Below, piece by piece: positions 31,815-43,700 of a DNA stretch of 64,000 bases. The first letter of the stretch is position 1, and each line of letters begins with the position of its first letter. The stretch comes from Cytospora piceicola (taxonomy: Eukaryota > Ascomycota > Sordariomycetes > Diaporthales > Cytosporaceae), in assembly GCA_023375675.1 (NCBI GenBank), contig JALQBC010000028.1, positions 124,001 to 188,000 on the forward strand. Reading direction: 5' to 3'. Under the pieces are notes generated by a model, which ran no database searches, had not been told where the DNA came from, and saw nothing but the letters and a program-made list of their open reading frames with translations. The translations under genes and the position numbers were made by a program.

Positions 31815-34800
31815 GAAAATGCGTGCGTGCTGGGGAACGCGGAGGGAGACGGAGATGGAGAGGCGGAGACGAGGATTTGGGATGACAGTACTAAAGTAAC
31901 ATTGATAGAACGCTGGATGGGAAAAAGGCGGGCAGCGGGTTCAAAACATGGGGCAGTTTGGGGGAGGATCAGCTGCCCAAAGGTAGGACCGTCTGGGGGG
32001 AGCGCACTGTGATTGGCTTCCATGCGGGGAGGGAGGGGGCCTAGCGGAATGGGGAAATACACTAGAGAGAGTCCAGGTTTAGTGGCATTTTCAGGTCTGG
32101 GCAGGGCGTGGTAGGCTGGCAGCAGCACCTGGGGGACTGTCTGGACTGTCTCTCTGCAGGGCTGTATGTTACTGTACTTACTGCTTTCCAGGAGTTCCAA
32201 GGTTGGCTGGCTGGCTGGTTAACAGGCTGGCCACTCACACGCTGAACTTGACCCTCTCTCTTGATTATCACCACCAAAAGGCTGGACCACCAAGCCTCTT
32301 CACTTCAAATAACGCCCCCCCCCCCCCTATTAGCCTACATATTTGATCTTCCGAGATGGCAGCCGTGTCAATCTAACGATGATTTGCATGGCGCTGCATT
32401 ACACACCGAGACATAGAAAGTAAACTGTGAACTGTGAACTGTTAACTGTGTAGTTGCCAGCGGAATCACTTCCGGTCGTATAGAGAGAATCGGACTGCCT
32501 AGGTAGGTACCTATAGCGCTGTCTGTTGTATAAACGACCTATCGGCACTGGTACTAGTAGTGTACTGAGAATACATATGTCTCGGTCTCGGTTTGTGCCG
32601 GATCTTTACACACTTACAGAAGGAGGGAAAAAAGGGGGAGGGGAAGGCGAAAGAAGAAAGCCGAAAAAAGAAAAAAGGAAACAAATACTTTCAAGTCAAT
32701 GGTGACATCGGTCGGCCTGCAGGTACACTACAACTTCGTCTCATGAAGGATCCGGGTACGATTCTTCTGTCCATCCCTTGCGCCGAGAAGTACACCTAGG
32801 TACCTCTGGATTCGAATTATGGAACATGGACCCTGGATTCTGATCCTTTCGATCGAGAACTCGATAGTCAACGCGTCATGGTCTGGGTAGTGGGTTTTCT
32901 GCTCGTTTACGGACTTCGAAGTTGATATTTTGACATACTCAGGTACATACCTAGGTTATGGTACTATGGTATAAGTAATATCGTGTGGTACCGATGGACA
33001 ACCTTGAGAGCCGAGGTCAATAAAGGTACATACATACCTAGGTACTCACTGTAGTATTGTTGGTACCTATATTGCATCGCTGACCCATCAAAAACGCCAA
33101 CATTGAATCTGGGAGCGGACCCGACTTTGCGGGGATGGGGTTCCAACGCTGCTACGTACAGATGGGTATACTTGTGCCACCGCCGGGTTTACAAGCTTAT
33201 CTAGGTACCTATTCAAGTACTAATGCTGCCCAGTACACTACTGGGTACACTACCGATTTACACCACCTAGGTACTCCAGAACCCCCAAAACCCCGGGTGG
33301 TGCCGGCATCATGACTGTGTTTTACAGTGCGTCATTGGCCTATAAGTCCGTCCCCACTCGCAAGGGCCCCCGTCTCCACACTCCTTCTACCCCGGAGTCG
33401 GCCTCCGACTTCACGGTGAAGTTGGGAGACATCGGCACCTTCGGCCTCCATGCAACAAGGCGAGGGCCTCTTTTTTCATCACAAACCCCGCCTGACAGGC
33501 GACCTATTCAGGAATGCACGCATGCACGCATGCACGCACAATGTTGACCGGCTGATCCTACCGATATAAAGTTGTTTCCACTCGACCTTTGTCACGATCC
33601 TAATTTCTTTCAGCCTTTCAGGCATCCTTCTTTGCCTGCCGTGATCGTGATCTTACCTACGAGGGATGGGACGCTTGCGCGCTCCCGTCACACTGCCCGC
33701 CACGAACCTGCAGAGACAATCTCCAGGGGGGAACGTTCCGTGCCATACGAGTATGAGTAAGAGTGACACCTGATAGGAACAAGAGAGACACACATGCAGA
33801 CCGCGCAAACGCAGGCACACGATGGGGTGTGTCCTTGTCAAGTGCTTGCTGTAGTGGCTGTTTCCCATCACACAAGGCGGGCAGACCGGAATCCTTCGCT
33901 TCATTCTTACCCCCTCACGGAGCTCATGCTCTCAACCACTCGACGAGCTCCAACCAGCTCATCACGCCTGCATCGGGATCATATCTTCCTGGGCTGAGCT
34001 GAGCTGAGCGACCGGGGTGGACCCCACTGGATCATGTCTGTCTTCGGCCAGCTTCCTCCTTCTCCTTCCTGTGGGCCTGAGGTTGGGCGGGTTGCAATGG
34101 AGGCGGGAGTGACAAGAGCATGGTGCTCAGAAGTTTCAATGCAGCCAGTGAGAGAGAGAGAGAAGGTTATACGATCAAGAGTATTGATCGGAAGAAGCTG
34201 GGATATCCCCTTTGCGAAAGGCTGAGTACGAAAAATGATATTGTTTCCGGCCGTGGCACCAGCGTGCTGCCCTCCCTCTTTTCGTCGGCTAACATCGTCG
34301 CCGCCTCATGGCTGCATACCCGCCGCAATTACCGAGGACCTAGTCGAACCTGCTCCTCATTTACCAACGAGCTGTACTCCGTACTACGGTCGACTTACCC
34401 GAATCTGGCTTACAACAAAGAGAGTGGCCGCGGCTCCACCCACCGTCTCGGAATACTCAGCCAGCAATGGCTCTGGCATGTCACTGGCCACATACACCTC
34501 GACGAATCTGACAAATATCAGGCATGCCCAATCACCAATCAATTGGTCGGGCGGGCTCCTGGCAAGGTTTCCTGGCTCGTGCTTGGGGGCTAAATATAAT
34601 AAGGTGTCGGCTGGCCTATGCCACTCAACTCAGCTCTCACATGCGGGACTCTCAACCTGACGGACGAATAGCTATCCTGTGTTTCGGGTCGATGACGGTA
34701 GGAGGTTGAGCCCCCACGACTACAATGCAGCAACAGACAAAAGTTCCATGGGTTAACCCGACAAAAAAAAAGCAATACCCTCAAAGGGCAAAAACTCGAA

Positions 34801-36653
34801 CGTTTCTGCCTGAACCTGCATGCATGCATATACGGCTTGCAGAGCAGAAGCAAACGGATGAATCTCCAACGAAGCGGTAGGCACAGCCTGCAGAAGCCAT
34901 CCCGTGGATTGCGGCGATCTGCCGCAATATATTGTGTAACTCGACTACTGGATTACAGCGGGTGGGCGAACGAAGAACAGAGATAGTACTTTGTTTATCT
35001 GACAGCCGATGCTGACTGACCAACGGACTTTCGCACCCACGCTGTTGGTTACACCCGACTGACGGCTTCAAGCCCGCCAGAATACAGATCGAGTAAGAGC
35101 TTGCGACTGCCACACACCGACATATGATCTCAATGGGCTTTCCCGAGGGTATTGGGGTGTGCGAGAGGTGGGGTGGCGTCTCCTTTCGTCCTTTTGTTTT
35201 TGGAGAAGGACAAAGTCGAGAGGCGGCTCTCATTCGACTAGGCGGATCTTACCTACATACATACATGCAAATCTTACCCCTTCCCTTCAGCCCAGTGACG
35301 GGGTCCGCATGATGCATGCTGCAAGCTGCAAGCGTGGTCTGATTCATCGGCATCCCATAATTGGAACAAAAGACACATCTGTGTGTGTGTGTACGCCCGC
35401 GCACTTCACATCTAATCAGCATCCCATCTCCGTTTGGGGCTGGCTTGGCTGCGATCGGGTGCGGCCACTTTGACGACAGCGGCTGACTACACGTAGCCAG
35501 TATCAAAGAGGAAGGAAGATAGAAACTTGAGGACCCAATATTGTCTATAGTAGCATGGTGCCCGATGATCCATTTTTGACACAGATGTGCCGTAACTTGC
35601 AGGCTCGACACCCGGCTCTACGATCCACGGATGTCGATCCAAGGTGCGTCGTACAAGATGCTCCGGCCCTGTGATGGTTGGTTGATATGCAGCCCGGACA
35701 GGTTTTTCCCAAAGGAAGTCGTACGGATCTGACCCACTGCCTTCGGGGTGACATATCCCGCGAATGGTAAATGGAAATGCCCCAAGAGCCCCATGCTGTT
35801 GCTTGGATGTGATGAGCCGGCTTTTGCCACGTCAGTCCATCATTCTTTGGGTTGATGTTTTTTTTTTTCTTCTTCTTTTTTTCTTTTCAGGAGGCGATGG
35901 AACCGAGCCAATGTCGCCGTCTCCGGGGCCAAGAGTCTCGTGGGGGGGGGGGGGGAACTGGTGGGAGGGGGGAGGCCCTGCGACGGATGTTCTGCATTGT
36001 CTAGCTTCGACCAGGCAGCCAGGGCTACCAGGATAGGAGGACGGGGAGGGAGGGTGTGGTTGTAGGCTTGCGGGCAGAGCTTTGCTTCAGCCGCAGATGT
36101 CACACCCACGCGCGCAATCTAATTACGACCTGTCAAGTCGGGTACTGTACACCGTCAATTCCCCGTACGAAACTTTGTCAGATAACAAGTATATCAGACT
36201 GATGGACAGAGAGCATGGCAGAGGAGACGGGTCAAGTCCCTTTCCTCCTCAGCAGCCGGAACAAACGACGATAATGATGCGATCGCAAAGAACACGAGAC
36301 CCAAGGCAAGAATTGGAACCAAGAGTAGATAGCATATTGTGCTTGAATAATACAAGTAGAAAACACCCGCTTCCTTCGAACGTAAATGAGAAACTTATCG
36401 TGTCCGTTGCCGTAACGCAATCATTCCTCGTCATCGACACGCGGGCTAACAGCCGGTGTCGTGATAACCCAAAAATACCTCTTTGCATGGCGTCCTGTAT
36501 ACCGCTCCACATCTGTTGTGTCTACATACCGGCATACGTACATGGAGTCCACATATCATCTGTCACTTCGCACTTCCTCTAGTCAGGCTGGACAATGCCA
36601 CCACTAAGCGCCAACCAACCCCCCATCATCACCAGATATGACTCGTTTTTCTT

Positions 36654-38786
36654 TTACAGCTCCAGGCTTGGCGTCTGCCCCTGGACCCTGCCGATGACCT
36701 GCTGTGGCGCATACTTTGGTATGACCTCGTCATCGTGCAGCATCTCAAACTCCTCCGTGGCGTCCCGTCCCATGAAGTTCATGATGGCCTGGGGACCACC
36801 CGGGTGCTCGTCCAGCCAGTTGGTCAGGTCCAGCACGACACCCTTCACGACGACCCACAGGTCGCCCTTTTGGTTGTGCTTGGCCACCTCTTCCATGCTA
36901 AACTCCTTCTCAGGGACCTTGAACTCCTTGGGGTTGTTCGGCTTGGAAGCGGCCTTGCCCGAGTCCGTCGCGGGTGAAGGACCCGTGCTGGAGGTGCTGG
37001 GTTGAGATGTTACGCCAGACGAGGAGGAAGACGCGCCACCAGAGCCCCAGTCCAGAGTAACCTTGCCGGCTGCAGGGTCCAAGTGCAGAGAGATCTGGCC
37101 CAGACGGGCGGCGGGACCAGCGGCGGCGGTCTTGAGGGCCTGTTGGAAGAGGTAGTTGCTGGAAGTATCACCAGCCACGCGACCGTAGACGACACAGCCG
37201 AGGAGAGAAGAGCCACCCAGACGGTTGGCACCGTGCACGCCACCAGCCAGCTCACCACAGGCGAAGAGGCCGTCGAACGGCTTCTGCTCGCTGTTGAGAA
37301 CCTGGGCCTTGTCGTTGATCTCGATGCCGCCCATGGTGAAGTGCAGGACGGGCTCCATCACCGAGACGTGGAAGTCATCATCTATGTCCAGTGGCATGTT
37401 GTGGAAGAACTTCTTGCCCCAGGGGTCCTTCTGCTTGCCCTCGGCGATGGCGTTGTAGGTCTTGAAGGTCTTCTGGAGGTGGTCGGGGGTACAGCCGATC
37501 TCCTTTGCGAGCTCCTTGCCCGTCATCTTCTTCATGAGGCCGCGGCCGGAGTAATGGCGGGTGTGGAAGTCCAGGGTGTTGGAGGCTTTGGAGTTGAGTA
37601 TCAGGCGGACGGGGAACTTGCCATTCTCCTTCTCCTTCCACATCATGCCGGAGACGTAATCTCTGTGACCCAATTCGTCACAGAACCGGTCACCGTCGCC
37701 GTTCAGGAGGAGACCGCCCTCGCCTCGAAGGGCCTCGGCCGCCAGGAACTTCCACTTGGAGCCAGGGTCCTTGGGGTCGACAAGTCCGGTGGGGTGCACT
37801 TGAACCTTGTCCATGTCAATCCCGTTTCCGCCAATGGCCATGACCATCTTTTGGCCGTCACCAGTGGCATGAGAGCCGTTGGTTGTGGCAAGACCATAAG
37901 TGTCTGGCCTGTGCTTCTTCAGCAGCGATGTGTCGCTGAAGTCGGCAGCATAACCACCGGTGGCGAGCACGACAGGGCCATCCAGAGAGAGCTCCTCACC
38001 GTTGGACTCGTATTTGACACCGGTGACTTGGTTTCCATCCTTGCTCAAGCTCGTCACACGGGCCTTTTTAATAATCTCTACCCTGTCGGGCTCGGTCTCG
38101 GCAAGCTCCTCGAGTCTCTGCATGAGAGCGTATGTGATGGCCATGCCGGGGAACTTGGCATCGTGCCCTCGGTGGGTTCGAGGCTGGGAGTGACCACTGG
38201 AAAGAGGGAGGTCAGTCATGCGCGAATCTATCGGGCTAAAGGGGGAAGCGTTATATACCCTAACCGGGAAACCAGGGTCAAGTCCAGGTTGAAGACGTCC
38301 TGCAGCCACTCAACAGCGGCGGCGGATTTGTAGGTCAGGACCTTGATGAGGTCTGGCCTTGCCTTGTCTCTGGCGGATTTGAGAGTGTCATCGTAGAACT
38401 GCTTGACGCTATCCTGGATTTTGTTGTCGACCTGTGTCCTGGTCAAGGCACCGTTGATGCCGGAAGTGGCCTTGGTAGAGTTGCCCCCAAAGAAGCCTGG
38501 AGACAGAACACACAGCAACAGGTCAGATGATACCGTTCTTCTTCGGCTTTCAGGGCCATGAGATCAGCTCACCTTGCTTGTCGAGAACGACAACATTCCC
38601 GCCAGCCAGATAGATGGTATGCGCAGCGCTCAGCCCGGACACTATGACAGGTTGTCAACATGAGTTGTTGGCACATAACGGTAACGTTGGTGGCATGTGA
38701 TAGATTGAACCCCGGATTCGTCACGAGTCAGCGGGCGAAGGGAAGGACTTACAACCGCCACCTACGACGATGACTCTGGGTGCCAT
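36654..38786 (-). CDS. Soluble fumarate reductase (Osm1/Frd1-type) fused to cytochrome b5
   Basis: Model: exon 1 38786-38753, intron 38752-38642 (111 bp), exon 2 38641-38573, intron 38572-38497 (76 bp), exon 3 38496-38259, intron 38258-38197 (62 bp), exon 4 38196-36654; 627 residues. The first intron interrupts the FAD-binding Rossmann loop (VIVVGGGLSGLSAAH); later junctions restore DKQGFFGGNSTKA and VSRLGGHSQPRTHRG, both diagnostic of the flavoprotein fumarate reductase family. FAD-site and active-site features include VVLATGGYA, QVHPTGLVDP and GVHGANRLGGSSLLG (about residue 435), where the Arg is the proton donor in family members. After a Ser/Pro linker, residues about 545-620 form a cytochrome b5 domain with heme ligand His in DEHPGG and the second in EMLHDDE. 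It reduces fumarate to succinate using FADH2, re-oxidising cofactors under low oxygen; the b5 domain may donate electrons. No mitochondrial presequence is visible. Confidence 0.93.
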
Positions 38787-40550
38787 TGTGGACGATGCTC
38801 TTAGTTGAGGGGTTGAATGGTAAGGGGAAGCAGCAAAAGTGAAGCAGATGGCGGGTGGGAGTATGTCACAGAAGGAAAGAAGAAGATCTAGAGGAGAAGT
38901 GTTTGAAGAAGAGGGATTGGAATGCGCAAGGCAGGTTTGAGTTGGAGATGCATGATATGCGCCGTGGTCAGGTCAACTGGTGTGTCTGGGGTTCGCTCGG
39001 TGCCGGCTACTGCTTGTTACTACCCCAGACTTGGCAACAGGGGAGCAATAAGCCGATTTGGTGTTACTCTGATTCGTGAGCCGAGGTTCAAACTTGTGGT
39101 CAACTGCAAGGGTGCTTGACCCAGTCCTTTTGAATCCGGAGTCGAGGACATCATAACCACCAGCCAGAAAGAAGGAGGGGGTCTTGAGACAGCCTCACAA
39201 GTCCTTTCTCATGTTGTTATTATTCCTGATGCTCATCTCGTCATCCTATAAGATGGACGAGTCTCTCAATCTCATCAAGCCCAGTACAATGCACAGTCTC
39301 ACGATGCAACCGATGCAATGCCAAAAAAGTACACACTAGGTAATCCGCGGCGAACTTGACCGACATGGACGAATGGTCTACTGCGGACGGATCCGTAGTG
39401 TACATCTAACCTGCTAACGTCGGCCCATGCTCCACTTGTTACTTCGGGTCGGGGTATTTCTGCCGAGGCAGCAATCCATGTCTGCCCTGTCAGCCTGTGA
39501 GCCAGTCTTGCACCTGCTATTACACAGTACCTGGCAGGCCTGGCAGGCCTGAACAGTTCTCCAGACCCCCCCGGGTCTTGTCCGAGTGTGGGGAAACAGG
39601 CACGGAAAGGTCGACACAGCACTTGAGCTCCACAATCATACGGACCCTTTTCTTAGATGTCATAGCTGTTTGATCGTACGAGTCGAGGAGGGAGTGCAAG
39701 GTGAGACGAACCTTGTAATGCTTCTTGCGAAAACGTTCCCAACGACATCAAAACTCGAGCCTTCTTTGTGGCAACTCGGCTCCAAGCTCTTAATACCTAG
39801 GTAATTCTGAGGTGAATGCCTGGGCCGACGGTGTCCCGCGTATGTGGTCACGAGTGACGGTCCCCTTTCACATGTGAGAGCCGACCTCTTTCTCCAATAC
39901 TGGCTTGCTCGGGCATTAGCACGCGCCGGCATTGAACAAGCACCAAACTGAGTTGCAGTCATCTGACACACAGAAATGTACGACGTGGGAAAAGCATACC
40001 GCAGCGCTACAGAACCGCTGGGGTGTCCGTCCTCCTTGGCATGTGAAAGGTCTTCGACATTGAAGGCGTTGTGAGTGAGTACGGACGGAGGATCAAGCCG
40101 AGACTACAACTGCCATATAGCCGACCCTAAAGTACTCGGTCAGCCATGTTAAGTCATATATCGAGCGTCGCGAACGACAGATAATCGTTGATATTGGGCC
40201 TTTCCAGCCATTTACGTTGTATCTGAGCTTCGTTACAGGCTTCCCAGTGCTTTAACTACCTTGCTGTGCGTCAGCGTAGTCCAGTACCTGTATGACAACC
40301 TAAGGCCGATGCTCTCGCAGGTAGGTTTAGTAATGGGGGGGGGGTAGCGCATTCCAAGGTTCTCTGGAAGGGTTCGGGTTCCAGAGACGTCTACGCTTAT
40401 CGGCTGGGCTACGTCATACCATCTGCTTATCAGTCTGCGGACGAAGGCTGCGTGTTTCAACGGTATTCGTCCTACAACACCTGACAACTATTATCCTTGA
40501 TTTCGGTTGTCGCTGGCTACCGAATAGTATTCCTATTAACCCTCCCGAAC
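38787..40550. promoter_or_regulatory. Divergent intergenic region (fumarate reductase / FAS1 protein)
   Basis: About 1.76 kb. No coding-like frame. An exact TACCTAGGTA lies at 39794-39803, and an imperfect CCTGGCAGG repeat at 39530-39550. The promoter of the fumarate reductase lies at the left end and of the FAS1 gene at the right end. Confidence 0.45.
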
Positions 40551-41294
40551 ATGAGGCCAGCTCACCTTACCCTACTGCTGTCGTCCGCTTACCTTGCCCA
40601 CTCCCTCATGCCCATTTCCATGCCCCTCCACAAAGGCAGAGGCGGCAAAGCAATCCCACCACCTCTACGCGCCGACGCAGCCCAACTACCCATCATGGAC
40701 GGTCCCGGCCCAGCGTTGCCTCCAGGCGACAGCTCGAACCCCCCAGGGGATCCTCCCGCCGGTGGCCCAGGGACGGTTATATTGTCAGACGTCATGGGAA
40801 AAGACAGAAGCATAAACGTCTTCGCCAGCCTGGCTCGAGACGTCGAATCCGTGTCGCTAAGGCTAGACGACTCGTCGCAGAACTCGACGGTCCTCGCGCC
40901 GCTGAACTCGGCCATGGACAAGATGCCCCGCAAGCCGTGGGAGGACCCTGAGGACTACAACAAGCTGGGCGCGGACGCGTATGAGGGAGATGACGGGTGG
41001 CAGCGAGCGCAGAGGAACCTGAGGAGGTTTGTGGAGGCACATGTCGTTCCCAAAAACCCGTGGCCGCAAGGGGAGAAGGTCAAGGCCCTCGGCGATGATA
41101 CCACCGAGGTATGGTGGGAAGAGAAGGATGGCGTAAAGGTGGTACAACCGGGCAACATCGAGGTCGCCAACATAGCAAGTTCGGTTCAAAATGGTCAAGT
41201 TGTAAGTGTCACTTGCTTTCCTCGAACCCCTTTGCATGTTACTAACCGCACCTCCATGCAGTGGATCTTGAAGAGCGTTCGTAACTACTCGTGA
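40551..41294 (+). CDS. Secreted FAS1 (fasciclin) domain protein
   Basis: Model: exon 1 40551-41201, intron 41202-41261 (60 bp; donor GTAAGT, branch ACTAAC, acceptor TGCAG), exon 2 41262-41294; 227 residues. A signal peptide covers residues 1-18 (MRPAHLTLLLSSAYLAHS). After a Pro/Gly-rich linker, the FAS1 fold starts at about residue 78 (VILSDVMGKDRSINVFASLARD), includes NSTVLAPLNSAMDKMPRKPWEDP, the FVEAHVVPKNPW helix region, and ends with VANIASSVQNGQVWILKSV, where WILKSVRNYS comes from exon 2. FAS1 domains act in adhesion or at the vacuole or cell surface; fungal single-FAS1 proteins of this size (YLR001C-like regions) are mostly uncharacterised. It is the last gene before the AT-rich block, whose first tandem arrays begin about 360 bp downstream. 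The upstream Met at 40497 is not preferred because the signal peptide starts at 40551. Confidence 0.86.
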   Translation: MRPAHLTLLLSSAYLAHSLMPISMPLHKGRGGKAIPPPLRADAAQLPIMDGPGPALPPGDSSNPPGDPPAGGPGTVILSDVMGKDRSINVFASLARDVESVSLRLDDSSQNSTVLAPLNSAMDKMPRKPWEDPEDYNKLGADAYEGDDGWQRAQRNLRRFVEAHVVPKNPWPQGEKVKALGDDTTEVWWEEKDGVKVVQPGNIEVANIASSVQNGQVVSVTCFPRTPLHVTNRTSMQWILKSVRNYS

Positions 41295-41656
41295 TATATA
41301 CAGATATTCCAGGTGGAGAATACATCCAAATACCCCGACCAACGACGATGACCCGAGGCGAGATTGACGTAGTTCGAGAGTTGGATGCTCCGCTGCTGCT
41401 TTTTTTGTGGAGATCCGTGTCACGAAGCCGATTGTATTCTTAGCCACATTGAAGTGCCTCGGTGAACAGAGTCGAGCCCGGAGCTTATTGTGTGGACAAA
41501 CCCCCAGTTCCTTGAGTAGAGCAATACAATGTTACATTATGATACCTCGTTTGAAGCTGTCGTGCTTCCCACCCAGCTTTCTGGTCGAGGGCCACATCCC
41601 TGTCAAGCGAGAGTAAATTTTCTCCATTTTCGGCAGGTCTTGACTCCTGAGACACT

Positions 41657-41782
41657 GTTTCTGGAGTGCATTTTCGAGTTTGAAACCTGTTTTTAAAGTG
41701 CATCTCGAGTGTGATACATGTTTTTGGAGTGCATCTTCGAGTTTAAGACAGTTTCTAGAGTGCATCTTCGAGTCTGGTACAT
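41657..41782. repeat. 31-32 bp tandem repeat, four copies
   Basis: Four imperfect copies of a unit containing GGAGTGCATCTTCGAGT, each starting GTTTYTRGAGTGCAT. CpA and TpG are still present, so this array is only lightly affected by RIP. It marks the start of repeat-dominated sequence after the FAS1 gene. Confidence 0.8.
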
Positions 41783-41803
41783 ATATCGTAAGTTTTACGA
41801 GTC

Positions 41804-41970
41804 CAGCCCTCGACCTTCGAATCTAATCGTAGCTATCTCTGTCACCTTCGACCTTCGAATCTGATCGTGGCTATCTCTATCGCCTTCGACCGTCGCCTTC
41901 GAGTCTGATCGTGGCTATCTGTCTCTATATCGCCCTCGACCCTCGACCCCTAGCCTTCGAGTCTAATCGT
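41804..41970. repeat. 38-48 bp tandem repeat, four imperfect copies
   Basis: Units share CCTTCGACCTTCGA and TCTRATCGTRGCTATCT words, with insertions that lengthen copies three and four. Follows directly after the 31-bp array. Confidence 0.75.
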
Positions 41971-42075
41971 CTAGCTTCCGCTACGGCTTCCGCTACGCCT
42001 TCTATCACGCCCTCGAGCCCTAGCCAATGGTCCTTTGTTTATTTAACCGTAGCCGTGTAGGTGGTGTTTTTAGTA

Positions 42076-42550
42076 CCTCTTACGGTCGGTCCGCTCCGGA
42101 AGATCTACGTACGATACCTTTTATAGTCGGTCCGCTATAGAACACGTGACGTATAGCTACGATGCCCCTGATAGTCGGTCCGCCCCGGAAGATCTACGAT
42201 AGCTACGATACCTTTTATAGTCGGTCCGCTACGGAATATGTAACATATAGCTACGATGCCTCTTACGGTCGGTCCGCTACGGAACTGACTGTTTAGGTGA
42301 TGGCTACGATGTCTTTTACGGTCGGTTCGCTACGGAACACGTGACGTATAGCCACGATGCCTCTTACGGTCGGTCTACTACGGAACTGACTGCCTAGGTG
42401 ATAGCTACGATGCCTTTTACGGTCGGTCTGCTACGGAACACGTAACGTATAGCTACGATGCCTCTTACGGTCGGTCCGCCCCGGAAGATCTACGATAGCT
42501 ACGATGCCTTTTACGGTCGGTCCGCTACGGAACACGTGACTGCCTATATG
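42076..42550. repeat. Ten-monomer tandem array with two-monomer higher-order structure
   Basis: Ten monomers of 41-53 bp share the core GGTCGGTCCGCTACGGAA. Odd monomers begin CCTCTTACGG or a variant; even monomers begin CCTTTTA. After the core, spacers are of three kinds: A (GATCTACGATAG), B (CACGTGACGTATAG) and C (CTGACTGCCTAGGTGATAG). The order is A-B-A-B-C-B-C-B-A-B, so B occupies every second position and the true unit is a dimer of about 90-100 bp. The GC content is balanced, unlike the AT-rich DNA that follows. Confidence 0.85.
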
Positions 42551-43555
42551 ATAACCTTGCTTTTGCGCCTATTAGGCCCTTTATAACTGACCTTCTAGCT
42601 ACGATTCCCATGTCGCCTATATCTTATTCTATAGCTGTCTAAAGCACTAAAGTAGCTATCTGAGAACTTAGGTAATTTCGAGCATTTTAACTAACCTCGA
42701 GTTAGTACTATTTAGTACTAACTACCTTAATACTAGATATTATATATACGGAAAAGGAGTAAGAGATATTAAATACTTAAAGAGGGCGTATATACCGGCG
42801 TAATATTTAATTTATAATTTTACCTCGAAGGGCGTATACGCCGGCGTAAACTGTAAATAAATAAATAAAAAGCCTTATAAGGCGTGTACGTTAACGTAAA
42901 ACTAAACATTTAAACTAAACTAAAAACCTTATACGAAAGCGTTTTACTAGACTAAGTCTAAAAGCGAGTTTATAAAAGTATACCTAGCTATATATAGCTA
43001 AGTATAACCCTTACCTACTAAAGCGCTTACCTTATTAAGGGCAGACTTTAATATAAGATCTTTAAAGACTTTATAGACGAAACTATAAAATACTTTAACT
43101 TATTAAGCTTTAGCTCTGCCGGCTAAAGCGTTTACGAAAATATAATAAGCCGGCTTTACCGGGCCGGTAATAGCAGTATAGGTATAGCTACTTCGAGTAT
43201 AGCGAACGTAATACGTTCTTATATTTAAAGAACTACTTTCGAAAACGTTAAAATACTATCCTATACTCCGACTAGCTAAAGCCGACTTTATATAACTAAT
43301 ATATAAGTCGGCGTATAAGCTGCCTTCGAGTATCTTAGGCTTAAAGAAGTCTTTTTTAGCCTTACTACTAGCTTTACTTTTAGCTTTTTAAAGACAGGTA
43401 GACTAACGGCGAACGACGGCGGCTATAAGTAAGCCGGGGTTATTATCGTTATTATCTTCGTTATTATTATCGTTATTGTCGAAAAGGGAAAGGGAAAGGA
43501 AAGGCTCGGCTAAACAGCTGTATATATAGGCAGCTATATACTAGTTAGTAATATA

Positions 43556-43700
43556 AGCGATAATACTCGAGATAAGTAAGAATATAAAAGGTAGTAATAA
43601 TATTCGAGATAAGTAAGGAATATAAAGAGTAGTAATAATACTCGAGTAAGTAAGGATTATAAAAGGTAATAATAATATTCGAATAAGTAAAAAACGCGAA
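43556..43700. repeat. 36-39 bp tandem repeat, four copies
   Basis: Four copies of a unit with TAATAYTCGAGATAAGTAAG, recurring at 43561, 43597, 43636 and 43673. Confidence 0.7.

Larger units (their letters stand above)
31369..36653. other. Long intergenic region between MFS transporter and fumarate reductase
   Basis: About 5.3 kb with no gene I can support; open frames are short and non-coding in character. The part next to 31368 is the transporter promoter and leader, with the AAGGC and GTTGCA microsatellites. Further on: three near-copies of ACTGTGA/ACTGTTA at 32425-32452, scattered CCTAGGTA words between 32490 and 33290 (exact TACCTAGGTA at 33035), GCATGCAC repeats at 33517-33540, a T/C-rich stretch near 35860-35890, and a G homopolymer (35942-35954). 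The stretch 36050-36650 is the 3' side of fumarate reductase and appears featureless. Confidence 0.5.

Noticed and set aside
33541..33570. rRNA-like or tRNA-like fragment
   Set aside because: A short resemblance only; no cloverleaf, T-loop box or extended rRNA similarity is present. No tRNA was found anywhere in the window.
34120..34593. 157-codon plus-strand open frame in the gap left of fumarate reductase
   Set aside because: No signal peptide, domain or coding-type third-position bias; likely a chance open frame.
37002..38333. 443-codon plus-strand frame opposite fumarate reductase
   Set aside because: Antisense shadow; the minus strand has all flavoprotein and cytochrome b5 motifs with consistent splice phases.
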